The notes under the pieces are model-generated. The model had not been told where the DNA came from. It did no database searches and saw nothing but the letters and a program-made list of their open reading frames with translations. Made by a program: the position numbers and the translations under genes. From JAHEJJ01 sp965212205 (GTDB taxonomy: Bacteria; Bacteroidota; Bacteroidia; Flavobacteriales; Flavobacteriaceae): a DNA stretch of 64,000 bases. The stretch spans positions 248,001-312,000 of the forward strand of contig CBDBUX010000019.1 of assembly GCA_965212205.1 (NCBI GenBank). Direction: 5' to 3'. Each line of letters opens with the position of its first letter. Position 1 is the stretch's first letter. Positions 41,994-52,045 of the stretch are shown piece by piece.

Positions 41994-43347
41994 GTTCTTT
42001 TTTTAGTCTGGGGATTTCGAGTCCAATATCACCGGCCCCCATGGTGATGAGCACCTCAGGTTTTTGGCCCAAAACTTCCTTTACGAGATTCTCTTTTTTT
42101 ATAAGTTTTTTATTCGGATTTTCAATCTGATCGAGAAGCCATCGGGAGGTGATGCCTTCTATGGGTTCTTCCCTGGCCGGATAGATGTCGAGCAGCAGTA
42201 TGCTATCGAATTTTGCCAAACTGGTTGCAAATTCCAGGGCAAAATCTTGGGTCCGCGAATACAGGTGTGGCTGGAAAACGGCCACTACGCGTTTGCCCGG
42301 ATGCATTTCCTGTATCGCCTGAAAAACAGCATCGATTTCTGCAGGATGATGTGCATAGTCATCGATAAATACAAATTCTACCTCCTTGATGTGATAAGAA
42401 AAACGCCTTTGAATACCCTTAAACGTTTCCAAAGCCTCGGCAAGGCGATACGGCGGGGGACCAGCCTGTATCGCCATTGCAAAAGCCACTAATCCATTGA
42501 GCAAATTATGCCTTCCTGGTTTGTTAAATCGAACTCCTTCTATAAGGGTCTCAGGAGTTCCCAAATCAAAAATGTAGGTCCCATGTTCAATTCTTAAATT
42601 TCGTATACAATAGTCCGAATCATCCTCGATACCATAGGTGATGCCGTTAATGGGGATACCGTTCCTAACAAATAATTTACCCTTAGACTTTAGTTGTCCT
42701 GCGAACTCAATAAAAGAATTCAGCATCTCGGTTTTGGTACCATAAATATCAAGATGGTCTGCATCTACAGAGGTAATACAGGCCACGTTTGGTTCGAGCT
42801 GCAGAAAGGAACGATCAAATTCATCGGCCTCTACAACGGTATACTCGTTTCCTTCAAACAGAAAATTACTGTTGAAATCCTCGGAAATACCGCCCAGAAA
42901 AGCGGTAAAGGACACTCCGGTTTCGCGCAGAAGATGCGCCAGGATACCCGAAGTTGTCGTTTTCCCATGTGTTCCGGCCACAGCAAAGCAGAAACTGCTG
43001 CGGGTTATCATCCCCAACACCTCAGAGCGTTTCATCACACGATAGCCTGTTGAGCGGAAAAAAGAAAGCTCGGAATGTGATTCCGGGACCGCTGGCGTGA
43101 ATACAATCAGGGTTTTGTCTGCATCCTTATAATTTTCCGGGACCAATTTCATCTCGTCCTGATAATGAATATCTATACCTAGAGAAGCGAGCTCCTGCGT
43201 AAGCGGTGTTTCTGTCTTATCATAGCCAGCCACTTGCATTTTCATACTTTGGAAATATCTCGCCAGAGCAGACATACCAATACCTCCAATACCGATGAAG
43301 TAAAAGTTTTGGTAATGATCGATATGTGGCAAACTACTGTCCATCAT
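41977..43347 (-). CDS. murC: UDP-N-acetylmuramate-L-alanine ligase MurC
   Basis: A 456-residue Mur ligase adding L-Ala to UDP-MurNAc. The N-terminal UDP-binding domain contains FIGIGGIGMSALARYF, the central ATPase domain the P-loop VAGTHGKTTTSGILAHLL and DADHLDIYGT, and the C-terminal domain FIDDYAHHPAEIDAV. Length matches the family (about 450-490). Translation is likely coupled to murG upstream (1-nt gap) and ftsQ downstream (overlap). Confidence 0.97.
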   Translation of the reverse strand: MMDSSLPHIDHYQNFYFIGIGGIGMSALARYFQSMKMQVAGYDKTETPLTQELASLGIDIHYQDEMKLVPENYKDADKTLIVFTPAVPESHSELSFFRSTGYRVMKRSEVLGMITRSSFCFAVAGTHGKTTTSGILAHLLRETGVSFTAFLGGISEDFNSNFLFEGNEYTVVEADEFDRSFLQLEPNVACITSVDADHLDIYGTKTEMLNSFIEFAGQLKSKGKLFVRNGIPINGITYGIEDDSDYCIRNLRIEHGTYIFDLGTPETLIEGVRFNKPGRHNLLNGLVAFAMAIQAGPPPYRLAEALETFKGIQRRFSYHIKEVEFVFIDDYAHHPAEIDAVFQAIQEMHPGKRVVAVFQPHLYSRTQDFALEFATSLAKFDSILLLDIYPAREEPIEGITSRWLLDQIENPNKKLIKKENLVKEVLGQKPEVLITMGAGDIGLEIPRLKKELEYAY

Positions 43348-43348
43348 C

Positions 43349-44455
43349 TTAGCTGCCGGCCTGGTTTTTTCTGATTATATTTTCAATCTGGTCTACAATC
43401 TCAATAGTAGCATCGGGAAGCGCGAGTTTTTTAATTTCCGTACGGAGTTGTTTTCGCTCCACATCCGAAGTGTTCATCCTGCTAAAAACAGCCTCAAAGT
43501 TTTGCTCCAATTCAGATTCCTTCAGCATCAAAGCCGCTTTTTTCAACACCAGGGCCTCCGCATTCCTGGTTTGGTGATCCTCTGCAACATTAGGAGAGGG
43601 AATAAACAGTACCGGCTTCCCTACAATGCAGAGTTCAGAAACCGATCCGGCTCCTGCTCTTGAAATAATGATATCTGCAGCATCATAAGCCAGATCCATC
43701 CTGTTGATGAAATCGAAAACTCTTACGTATCGAGACCGGCATGTCTCGTAGGTTTTTAAATAGGTTCTGCCACACTGCCAGATCAGTTGGAACCCCTCGG
43801 ATTCGAAGTAACCGAGCTTTGAAGCTATCAATTCATTGATCCTGCGCGAACCAAGGCTACCCCCGATAATAAGCAATGTAGGACGTTCGCGATCCAGTTT
43901 AAAAAATTCGCGGGAAGTTCCCGGGTCAGAATCGGCAGTCAGTATATGATCGCGTACCGGATTTCCGGTTTTTACGATTTTGTTCTTTGGAAAGAAACGC
44001 TCCATTTTGTCGTAGGCTACGCATACCTTATCAGCCCTGGGCGCCAGCCATTTATTGGTAATGCCGGCAATGGAGTTTTGTTCCTGTAAGACACTGGGGA
44101 TTCCTTTAGCCGCTGCCATTCGTAACAATGGCCCACTGGCAAAACCTCCTGTACCGATTACAACATCGGGCTTAAAACGATTCAATATCCCTCTCGATCT
44201 TATCAAACTACTTATCAATTTCAATGGGAATAAGAGATTTTTCAATGTGATCTTCCTCTGTATTCCACTTATCCATAATCCTTCAATCTTATAACCCGCC
44301 TGGGGTACTTTTTCCATTTCCATTCTTCCCCTGGCTCCTACAAACAAAAATTCAGCTCCCGGGAACCTCAGCTTTAGTTCATTTGCAATGGCAATAGCCG
44401 GATAAATATGACCGCCAGTGCCACCTCCAGAAAGTATGAATCTATAATTGTCCAC
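43349..44455 (-). CDS. murG: MurG, UDP-GlcNAc:lipid I N-acetylglucosaminyltransferase
   Basis: A 368-residue GT-B glycosyltransferase on the inner face of the membrane converting lipid I to lipid II. The N-terminal G-loop is ILSGGGTGGHIYPAIAIA, a second G-loop-like motif GTGGFASGPLL follows, and the C-terminal donor site contains IIGGSLGSRRIN and IISRAGAGSVSELCIVGKP. Length is standard. It overlaps ftsW by 14 nt and abuts murC. Confidence 0.97.
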   Translation of the reverse strand: MDNYRFILSGGGTGGHIYPAIAIANELKLRFPGAEFLFVGARGRMEMEKVPQAGYKIEGLWISGIQRKITLKNLLFPLKLISSLIRSRGILNRFKPDVVIGTGGFASGPLLRMAAAKGIPSVLQEQNSIAGITNKWLAPRADKVCVAYDKMERFFPKNKIVKTGNPVRDHILTADSDPGTSREFFKLDRERPTLLIIGGSLGSRRINELIASKLGYFESEGFQLIWQCGRTYLKTYETCRSRYVRVFDFINRMDLAYDAADIIISRAGAGSVSELCIVGKPVLFIPSPNVAEDHQTRNAEALVLKKAALMLKESELEQNFEAVFSRMNTSDVERKQLRTEIKKLALPDATIEIVDQIENIIRKNQAGS

Positions 44456-45638
44456 TCAATACTTCTAAAGGATTTGTGTCGTCTATGGCCAACTGCTGTT
44501 CGTCCCCTTCTCTTTTAATGCTTGCACTTAGTACAATACCGATCGCAAGACATGTCATCCAGATCGATGTACCCCCACTGCTAATAAGGGGTAATGTTTG
44601 TCCGGTTACCGGGAATAATTCCACTGCGACCGCCATGTTGATCAAAGCCTGAAATACGATGGGCAGGCCTACCCCTACTACCAGGAGTTTCCCAAAGACC
44701 GACTGGTTACTATTGGCTACCACAACAATCCTGAATAACAACAACATGTAAAAAAACATCAGTGCAAATCCGCCCACCAGTCCATATTCTTCAATAATAA
44801 TCGCATATATAAAATCGGAGGAGGACTGGGGTAAAAAATTCTTCATTACACTCTTTCCGGCTCCCTGGCCTACTATTCCCCCGCTGGCGATGGCGATCTT
44901 GGCTTTTTCGATCTGATAGTCAGCTTCTGTATCCGCAGGATCCCAGAAACTCTCAACCCTGCTGATCCATGTGTCTACCCTGTTTGGGAAAATATCGGGG
45001 ATTGCTTTTGCTGTTAAAACAAACATCAGCAGACAAATAAGTCCGGTCCCAACCATAACAGCCAGATATTTAAATGGATATCCTCCGAGAAAACAAAGCA
45101 CTAAAACCATAAAGAAAATGATCGCCGCCGTCGAAAAATTGGCAGGCAAAATCAGTATAAGCACTAAAAAAACAGGTAACCAAAGAGGTAGTATACTTTC
45201 ATTAAAAGTGATTTTCCGATCTCTTATCTTCGTAAGATAGCGGGCGATATAGATCATCAGGACCACTCCGGCAAGATTGGAAGTCTGGAATGTAATCCCC
45301 ACCCAGGGCAGGCGAATCCAACGGCTTGCATTTGCTCCTTCGATAGTTGTCCCCTGGGCCAGCGTATAGACCAGAAGCAAGATCACCACCGGCATAGCAA
45401 TAATAGATAAGCCTTTGAAATAATGTGTCGGAATCCTGTGTATACCATAAATAATACCGAATCCCAGGAATAGAAGGAGTCCGTGTTTCACCAAATGACC
45501 AAGAGTGGTTCCTTTACCAACAACATATACCAGGTTGCTGCTGGCGCTGTATACAGGCAAAAATGAGAATAAGGCCAAGAGCGCTACAACGCCCCAAATG
45601 GCTTTATCTCCCTGGATATTTGAAAAGAACCTCTTCAT
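44442..45638 (-). CDS. ftsW: FtsW, septal peptidoglycan glycosyltransferase (SEDS family)
   Basis: A 398-residue polytopic protein of the SEDS family with about ten membrane segments, which polymerises glycan strands at the septum with FtsI. Recognisable parts are ANASRWIRLPWVGITFQTSNLA (Arg-containing first motif), GGIVGQGAGKSVMKNFLP and the terminal GQTLPLISSGGTS hallmark of FtsW/RodA. The catalytic Asp region lies in the long loop after residue 230. It sits between murD and murG as in most dcw clusters. Confidence 0.96.
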   Translation of the reverse strand: MKRFFSNIQGDKAIWGVVALLALFSFLPVYSASSNLVYVVGKGTTLGHLVKHGLLLFLGFGIIYGIHRIPTHYFKGLSIIAMPVVILLLVYTLAQGTTIEGANASRWIRLPWVGITFQTSNLAGVVLMIYIARYLTKIRDRKITFNESILPLWLPVFLVLILILPANFSTAAIIFFMVLVLCFLGGYPFKYLAVMVGTGLICLLMFVLTAKAIPDIFPNRVDTWISRVESFWDPADTEADYQIEKAKIAIASGGIVGQGAGKSVMKNFLPQSSSDFIYAIIIEEYGLVGGFALMFFYMLLLFRIVVVANSNQSVFGKLLVVGVGLPIVFQALINMAVAVELFPVTGQTLPLISSGGTSIWMTCLAIGIVLSASIKREGDEQQLAIDDTNPLEVLSGQL

Positions 45639-45640
45639 TA

Positions 45641-46975
45641 TTACAAATTCTTAATGGCCTCTTTAAATTGATCCCCTCTGTCTTCGTAATTGTCGAAGAG
45701 ATCAAAACTGGCACAGGCCGGTGACAACAACACAGTATCTCCACGTTCCGCAATCTTATAGGCCACTTTTACGGCTTCACTCATCGCAAAAGTTTCGACA
45801 AGAAGATCAACCACATTGCCGAATGCTTCTTTTATCTGCGTATTGTCTAATCCCAGACATATAATCGCTTTCACTTTTTCACGTACCAATGGCATTAGAT
45901 CCCTGTAATCGTTCCCTTTATCCACACCGCCAACGATCCAAACCACCGGAGTAGCCATGCTATCCAGCGCATAAAATGTGGCGTTGACGTTCGTCGCCTT
46001 CGAATCGTTGATATATTGAACATGATGTATTTTTAATACCTTTTCGAGTCGGTGCGGAGCACCTTGAAAGTTTTGTATGCTTTCCCTTATGGACTCTTTT
46101 CGTATCCCGACTAAATTGGCCACCATTGCTGCTGCCATGGTATTCTTTAAATTGTGTTTACCTCCTAATGCAGCGTTTTGCGTATTCATGCGCATTGTTT
46201 TGTTTTCTGATTTTATTATTATGTTGTCTTCTTCAATATGGGCCCCTTGCGCTACAATACCGGTGAGTGCAAAAGGCAATAATCTAGATTTGATTGGGAT
46301 TTTACTCAGCTTTTTCTCGATTACAGTATCTTCAGCATCATAGATGAAATAATCCCTTTCATCCTGATTCTCAATGATCCTAAACTTCGATGCAACATAC
46401 TTTTCAAAAGAGTTGTTGTACCGATCGAGATGGTCAGGGCTAATATTGGTCAGGATGGCGATGTGTGGTTTAAAATCACGAATCCCATCCAATTGGAAAC
46501 TACTGATCTCCAGCACATAGAAATCATAGTTTTTTTCGGCCACCATCTTTGCAAAACTATCTCCGATATTCCCTGCCATGCCCACGTTTAACCCTCCTTC
46601 GTTTAACATATGATGGGTAAGCATAGTGGTTGTGGTCTTGCCGTTGCTCCCCGTTATACCGATAATGGTAGCATTGGTATACCTTGCTGCAAACTCTATT
46701 TCGGAAATCACAGGAATTCCTTTCCGATGTAATAGCTCAACCAATGGTACCTTGTCGGGGATGCCTGGGCTCTTCATTACCAGATCGGCTTGTAATACAC
46801 GATCCTGAGAATGGCCTTTCTCTTCCCATTCAACTTCAAGATTTTTAAGAACGTCTTTATACTTCTTCTGAATGTCTCCGTTGTCGGAAACAAAAACTTC
46901 GAATCCTTCCTTTTTCCCAAGAATAGCAGTTCCAATACCGCTTTCACCTGCTCCAAGCACTACGAGTTGCGCCAT
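45641..46975 (-). CDS. murD: UDP-N-acetylmuramoyl-L-alanine-D-glutamate ligase MurD
   Basis: A 444-residue Mur ligase adding D-Glu. It begins with the UDP-binding VVLGAGESGIGTAILGKKEG, then has MKSPGIPD, the ATPase P-loop GITGSNGKTTTTMLTH, NISPDHLDRYNNS, and the C-terminal YINDSKATNVNATFYAL and LLSPACASFDLFDNYEDRG. All are standard MurD landmarks and the length is normal. Starts 1 nt after the mraY stop, ends 2 nt before ftsW. Confidence 0.97.
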   Translation of the reverse strand: MAQLVVLGAGESGIGTAILGKKEGFEVFVSDNGDIQKKYKDVLKNLEVEWEEKGHSQDRVLQADLVMKSPGIPDKVPLVELLHRKGIPVISEIEFAARYTNATIIGITGSNGKTTTTMLTHHMLNEGGLNVGMAGNIGDSFAKMVAEKNYDFYVLEISSFQLDGIRDFKPHIAILTNISPDHLDRYNNSFEKYVASKFRIIENQDERDYFIYDAEDTVIEKKLSKIPIKSRLLPFALTGIVAQGAHIEEDNIIIKSENKTMRMNTQNAALGGKHNLKNTMAAAMVANLVGIRKESIRESIQNFQGAPHRLEKVLKIHHVQYINDSKATNVNATFYALDSMATPVVWIVGGVDKGNDYRDLMPLVREKVKAIICLGLDNTQIKEAFGNVVDLLVETFAMSEAVKVAYKIAERGDTVLLSPACASFDLFDNYEDRGDQFKEAIKNL

Positions 46976-48196
46976 CTACCTCACTTTCAAAGTCACTATG
47001 GTTACAATGGCCAGTAAAATCCCGATGATCCAGAACCTGGTGACTATTTTACTTTCGTGATATCCCTTTTTTTGATAATGGTGATGAAGGGGCGCCATTA
47101 AAAACACCCGTTTTCCTTCTCCATATTTGCGCTTGGTAAATTTGAAATAGCTCACCTGAATCATTACTGAGATGGATTCGGCAAAGAATATTCCACATAA
47201 TAGGGGTATCAGGAGTTCTTTTCGGACGATAAGGGCGATTACGGCGATAACACCACCGATGGTCAGGCTGCCGGTATCTCCCATAAAAACCTGAGCAGGG
47301 AATGTGTTATACCAAAGGAATCCCACTAATGCTCCAACAAAGGCAGCACTGAACACTACGAGTTCTTCAGACCTGGGTATAAAAAAGATATCGAGGTAAT
47401 CGGAAAAAATTATATTACCCGAAACCCATGCAAAAATGCCCAGGGAGAGTACAATTATAGCCGAAGTACCTGCCGCTAAACCGTCTACACCGTCGGTTAA
47501 ATTAGCACCGTTCGATACGGCAGTTACGATAAATATGACAATCGGAATGAAGAGTATCCAGGCGTATTTTTCAGCGCCTTCTCCAGCCCAGCCCAGTAAT
47601 TTGGCATAATCGAGTTCATTATTCTTAAAAAATGGAATATTGGTCTTGGTCGATTTTATCTCCTGCCCCTCAATCTGTTCAACAGTATAGTTTTGGGTAA
47701 TCATGGTCTTGTTCTTTTCTTTCATGGTCACCTCCGGGTGAAAATAGAGGGTAATACCCACCATAAGGCCTAAAACCACTTGTCCGAGAACCTTAAATCT
47801 GCCTTTCAGACCTTGCTTGTTCTTTTTAAAAATCTTTATATAATCATCTACAAATCCGATGATCCCCATCCAAATCGTGGTTACAATAAGGAGTAAGATG
47901 TAAATGTTATCGAGTCGGGCGAGCAACAACACCGGAACCAGTGTAGACAGAATTATGATGATGCCTCCCATGGTAGGTGTACCCGCCTTTTGTTGCTGGC
48001 CATCGAGTCCCAGATCGCGCACCGTTTCACCTATCTGCTTCTTTCGCAGATAATTGATCACCTTTTTACCAAAGGCAGTGGCGAGAATAAGTGAAAGCAT
48101 TACCGCCATAGCGGCCCGGAAGGTCAGGAACTGAAAAAGTGTTGCCCCGGGGAACTGATATTCCTGCTCTAAATATTCGAATAGATAGTACAACAT
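46976..48196 (-). CDS. mraY: Phospho-MurNAc-pentapeptide transferase MraY
   Basis: A 406-residue polytopic enzyme making lipid I from UDP-MurNAc-pentapeptide and undecaprenyl phosphate. About ten membrane segments. Catalytic motifs are the Asp pair in GFVDDYIKIF, NLTDGVDGLAAG, and the His-rich MAPLHHHYQKKG. It is about 40 residues longer than E. coli MraY (360), mainly from an inserted loop after HPEVTMKEKN (about 155-205), a feature I associate with Bacteroidota. The gene follows murE after a 46-nt gap; no murF lies between them. Confidence 0.96.
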   Translation of the reverse strand: MLYYLFEYLEQEYQFPGATLFQFLTFRAAMAVMLSLILATAFGKKVINYLRKKQIGETVRDLGLDGQQQKAGTPTMGGIIIILSTLVPVLLLARLDNIYILLLIVTTIWMGIIGFVDDYIKIFKKNKQGLKGRFKVLGQVVLGLMVGITLYFHPEVTMKEKNKTMITQNYTVEQIEGQEIKSTKTNIPFFKNNELDYAKLLGWAGEGAEKYAWILFIPIVIFIVTAVSNGANLTDGVDGLAAGTSAIIVLSLGIFAWVSGNIIFSDYLDIFFIPRSEELVVFSAAFVGALVGFLWYNTFPAQVFMGDTGSLTIGGVIAVIALIVRKELLIPLLCGIFFAESISVMIQVSYFKFTKRKYGEGKRVFLMAPLHHHYQKKGYHESKIVTRFWIIGILLAIVTIVTLKVR

Positions 48197-48242
48197 ATTG
48201 GCACCTTATTGCCACCACCAGGGTGGTTCAGTTTTTTACTTT

Positions 48243-49706
48243 TTATTTACTCAAACTGGCTAAAACTTCCTTTACGATCCTGAAATCATCAAACTCGACC
48301 CGTTCTCCGTTTTTCTCCTGATAGGTCTCATGTCCTTTTCCTGCCACCAGGATAATATCGTTTTCCAAAGCAAGTTGACAGGCAGTTTTAATGGCCTGTC
48401 GCCGATCTTCTATTGACAGAGTCTTGGCAGAATTCTGTGGCTCTACGCCCTTTTCCATATCATGGATGATTTCCATGGGCAACTCACTTCTGGGATTGTC
48501 TGAGGTGAAAATGGCTTTGTTGCTCATCTCTGAGGCGATATGACCCATTACCGGACGCTTCGACTTGTCACGATCACCACCACACCCCACGACGGTGATG
48601 ACGTTTTCATTTCCAGTCCTCAATGCATGGATAGTATCCAATACATTTTTGAGTGCGTCCGGCGTATGGGCATAATCGACAATAGCCGTAATTCTTTCTT
48701 TTGATATAAAATATTGAAACCTGCCATCTACATTCTCCAATTCGCTCAACAATTTGAGGGTTTCAATTCTTTCCAGTCCCAGCAAATCGGCGGTCGCATA
48801 AATCGCCAGAATATTATAGGCATTAAAGCGACCGATAAGCCTGGTCCAGAGTTCATTCTCATCTATTTTTAACAACTGCCCACTGAACTGGTTTTCGAGA
48901 ACCTGAGCCCTGTAATCTGCAAAAGTCTTCAAGGCATAAGTGAACTTCCTGGCCCTGGTGTTCTGCAGCATTACCAATCCGTTCTTATCGTCTACATTAG
49001 TCAGTGCAAAAGCCTTTTTGGATAGATCATCGAAGAGTCTTTTTTTGGTATCCCTGTAGGCCTTGAAGCTTTTATGATAATCCAGATGATCGTGGGAAAG
49101 ATTCGTAAAGATGGCTCCGCTAAAATCCAGTCCCTCTGTGCGGTATTGATCGATACCATGAGAACTGACTTCCATAAAACAGAATTCCACTCCCGCTGCA
49201 TTCATCAGGAATAAATGCTTGTTGATGGTGAGGGCGTCCGGAGTAGTTAGTTTGGTAGGGTATTCTTTATCATCGACCATAATCCTGATAGTGGAGATCA
49301 AGCCTACTTTATACCCGGCTTTCTTAAACAACTGGTACAGCAATGTGCTCACCGTTGTTTTCCCGTTAGTGCCGGTTACGCCTACCAGTTTTAAATTTCT
49401 CGAGGGGACATCATAAAAGTTAGAGGCCATCACAGACAGGGCCTTTTTAGCATTGTCTACTTCGATATAGGTGATATTATCCAAAAGTTGCTCTGGAAAT
49501 TCCTCACAAATAACGGCGTGGGCCCCAGATTCCAAGGCTTTATGTATAAATTCATGACCGTCGGCCATACTACCTCTGATAGCAACAAAAGCATCCTTGT
49601 TTTGTACTGCCCTGGAATCGAATTGAATGCTATTGATATCAATATCTGTAGATCCACTTACCGCAGACAAGCTAACACCGTATAATATGTCCTTTAACAA
49701 CTTCAT
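48243..49706 (-). CDS. murE: UDP-MurNAc-tripeptide synthetase MurE (diaminopimelate-adding)
   Basis: A 487-residue Mur ligase adding the third stem residue. P-loop VGVTGTNGKTTVSTLLYQL, NLSHDHLDYHKSFKAYRDTK (carbamylated lysine region nearby), DYAHTPDALKNVL, and the amino-acid-selecting motif DNPR in FTSDNPRSELP. DNPR indicates meso-diaminopimelate rather than lysine, as expected for Gram-negative walls. Overlaps ftsI by 4 nt. Confidence 0.96.
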   Translation of the reverse strand: MKLLKDILYGVSLSAVSGSTDIDINSIQFDSRAVQNKDAFVAIRGSMADGHEFIHKALESGAHAVICEEFPEQLLDNITYIEVDNAKKALSVMASNFYDVPSRNLKLVGVTGTNGKTTVSTLLYQLFKKAGYKVGLISTIRIMVDDKEYPTKLTTPDALTINKHLFLMNAAGVEFCFMEVSSHGIDQYRTEGLDFSGAIFTNLSHDHLDYHKSFKAYRDTKKRLFDDLSKKAFALTNVDDKNGLVMLQNTRARKFTYALKTFADYRAQVLENQFSGQLLKIDENELWTRLIGRFNAYNILAIYATADLLGLERIETLKLLSELENVDGRFQYFISKERITAIVDYAHTPDALKNVLDTIHALRTGNENVITVVGCGGDRDKSKRPVMGHIASEMSNKAIFTSDNPRSELPMEIIHDMEKGVEPQNSAKTLSIEDRRQAIKTACQLALENDIILVAGKGHETYQEKNGERVEFDDFRIVKEVLASLSK

Positions 49707-51709
49707 GAAAGTTCCAGCACTATTTTCTTAACCTTATTAAGATGTGTTCCCTGTGTAACCGACTGTTTTTTTACTTTTCCATTTCCAATGACTTCCACTT
49801 CAATACCCAGATTTTCTAAAAGGGCAATAGCATCCATACCACACATACCCCTTACGTTCGGAACGGTTTGGTGTTCCTTTTGGGCTTCTGCGAAATAGCG
49901 CTTATATTCTTTATCCAATTGAATGTTCTCGGGGTCCAGGCTCTCCACCTCTTCTATCAGTGGATTATTGGCATATATCTTTCTGGCGATCGACTTAAAT
50001 ACCGGTCCGGAAACATCTGCACCGTAATAGCCAACACCTTTGTCGGGTTCGTGAATAACCACAATGCAGGAATATTTGGCATTCTCAGCCGGGAAATAGC
50101 CAGCAAAAGTGGATATGTACCCTAGTTTATCCGGATCCTTGGCGACATAATTTTTTTGAGCAGTTCCTGTTTTACCCGCCATCGAAAAATTTGGGGAATA
50201 GAGTCGGTGAGCGGTACCACTGTCCTTTTCGACCACATCTTTTAACAGTTGCTGGACCTTTAAAATGGTTTGATTTGAACAAATCGATGGATCGATCACT
50301 TCTTTTTCGAAACTATAGATAGTTTTGTCCCACTCCCGGACTTCTTTGATAAGTCTTGGCCTCAGTAGTTCCCCCCCGTTGGCTATGGCGTTGTAAAATG
50401 CGAGTGTCTGCAAGGGCGTAAGGGCCACCTCATAACCATGCGACATCCAGGCAAGAGAGATACCAGACCATCCCTTATCGCCAGGAGAACGCAATACCGG
50501 TTTCCCTTCCCCTTTGATAGGCATCCCCAGTTCGCGGTGTAGCCCAAGGTCCATAAGGCTGTTCACAAATTGCTCGGGTCGTTCCTTATAGCCATTATGG
50601 ATCATTTGCGCGAAGGCGGTATTGGAAGAGAGTACAAAGGCTTCGGCCACGGATATCTTTCCATACCCACCATGTTTTGAATCCCTCACGGTACGATCAT
50701 AAATCCTCCATTTTCCCTTTTTTGTATCGATAACATCGCTGGTGTCTACCACCTGATCTTCTAAAGCAGCTACCAACGACATAAGTTTGAAGGTAGAACC
50801 AGGTTCATGAGATTCACCTATGGCATAATTCAACCGCTCATAATACTTGCCATCTTCGGTTTGTCCTAAATTCGATATGGCCTTTATTTCACCGGTTTCG
50901 ACCTCCATCACGATAACGCTTCCATGATCTGCCTTGTACTTTTCGAGCTGTCCGAGTAGCGCGTGATGCGCAATGTCCTGTATATTGATATCGATGGTAG
51001 AAATAACATCATAGCCATCTTTGGGCTCAACAATATTGTTCAGACCGATAGGTTTCCATTGTCCTTTTGCAATCTTTTGTTTGAGGCGTTTGCCTTCAAC
51101 ACCCCTTAAATACTGTCCAAATGCCCCCTCCAGACCTACTCTGGTGGCATAACCATTTTCATCGAATCGCTCATATCCGACACTGCGTTCCGCAATCTTA
51201 CCCAATGGATGTTCTCTTACAGTACGTTGTTCGGCAATTACACCGCCCTTATATGGACCCAGGTTAAAAAGAGGGAAAGTTTTTAATTTTAGATAGTCGG
51301 TATACTCCACATTCCTTGCGATAAGCGCGTAACGATTTTGATTGATACGGGCCTTCCGAAGGATTTCCTCATAAAAGGAAGCCGGTTTCTGGAACATTTC
51401 AGACAGGGAATCGGAAAGAGCACCTACATATTTTTCGAAATCTTTCTGACCTACTGTCACCGCATCGAAGCGAATGGTGTATTTGGAAACCGATGTAGCC
51501 AATAGGCTACCGTCGTCCGAATAAAGATTACCGCGGTTAGGGGCAATGGTAAACATCTTCTCGGTACGCTTCATGGCGAGCGCCTTATATTTTTCTCCAT
51601 GCACCATCTGGATACTGATCAGTTTAGCCCCTACAGCGACAGCAAAAAGGAAGAGACAACATGCCACTGCATACAAACGGATCATTATGTTCTTTTCCCT
51701 GATGGCCAT
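49703..51709 (-). CDS. ftsI: Division transpeptidase FtsI (class B PBP) with C-terminal PASTA domain
   Basis: A 668-residue septal class B penicillin-binding protein. One N-terminal membrane helix (about 8-28), a dimerisation domain, then the transpeptidase with active-site Ser in EPGSTFKLMS (SxxK), SSNTAF (SxN) and GKTGTAQ (KTG). The last 55 residues (VPNVRGMCGMDAIALLENLG ...) form one PASTA domain, common in Bacteroidota FtsI but absent in E. coli. Abuts the ftsL-like gene with no gap. Confidence 0.95.
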   Translation of the reverse strand: MAIREKNIMIRLYAVACCLFLFAVAVGAKLISIQMVHGEKYKALAMKRTEKMFTIAPNRGNLYSDDGSLLATSVSKYTIRFDAVTVGQKDFEKYVGALSDSLSEMFQKPASFYEEILRKARINQNRYALIARNVEYTDYLKLKTFPLFNLGPYKGGVIAEQRTVREHPLGKIAERSVGYERFDENGYATRVGLEGAFGQYLRGVEGKRLKQKIAKGQWKPIGLNNIVEPKDGYDVISTIDINIQDIAHHALLGQLEKYKADHGSVIVMEVETGEIKAISNLGQTEDGKYYERLNYAIGESHEPGSTFKLMSLVAALEDQVVDTSDVIDTKKGKWRIYDRTVRDSKHGGYGKISVAEAFVLSSNTAFAQMIHNGYKERPEQFVNSLMDLGLHRELGMPIKGEGKPVLRSPGDKGWSGISLAWMSHGYEVALTPLQTLAFYNAIANGGELLRPRLIKEVREWDKTIYSFEKEVIDPSICSNQTILKVQQLLKDVVEKDSGTAHRLYSPNFSMAGKTGTAQKNYVAKDPDKLGYISTFAGYFPAENAKYSCIVVIHEPDKGVGYYGADVSGPVFKSIARKIYANNPLIEEVESLDPENIQLDKEYKRYFAEAQKEHQTVPNVRGMCGMDAIALLENLGIEVEVIGNGKVKKQSVTQGTHLNKVKKIVLELS

Positions 51710-52030
51710 TTACTCATCTATTGTTTTTACAATGATCTTTTTAGGTGGTGTTTCGGAAGGTGTTAGACCTTTTCTCTCAACATAGTTGGTGACTGTCGAT
51801 TCGAGTTTTAACCGCTGAACGTCAGAGCGCATATCAACAAATTCACTTCTCAGTTCTCTTACTTCCTCACTGAGCTCGGCCACCTGATGAACCTTACGGT
51901 CTGCGCTATGTGAGCTGGCGATCATCACTGTTGCCAGAGAAGAGGCATAAATGATAAACAGCCAGTTTTTGGGAGCATCGCCGCTCACCAAAAACTTGCC
52001 TTTCAAGAGGTCTAAAAAACCTTTCTTCAT
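51710..52030 (-). CDS. FtsL-like division protein
   Basis: A 106-residue bitopic protein with one membrane helix (LFIIYASSLATVMIASS, about 24-40) followed by a predicted coiled coil (VAELSEEVRELRSEFVDMRS and onward) and a Pro/Lys tail. FtsL proteins diverge strongly in sequence. The call rests on size, topology, coiled coil and its place between rsmH and ftsI, where FtsL is encoded in most bacteria. It should form a complex with FtsQ and FtsI. Confidence 0.82.
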   Translation of the reverse strand: MKKGFLDLLKGKFLVSGDAPKNWLFIIYASSLATVMIASSHSADRKVHQVAELSEEVRELRSEFVDMRSDVQRLKLESTVTNYVERKGLTPSETPPKKIIVKTIDE

Positions 52031-52045
52031 GAGAATATCATTATT

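Noticed and set aside
42064..42492. 142-codon plus-strand frame inside murC
   Set aside because: Antisense shadow of an intact murC.
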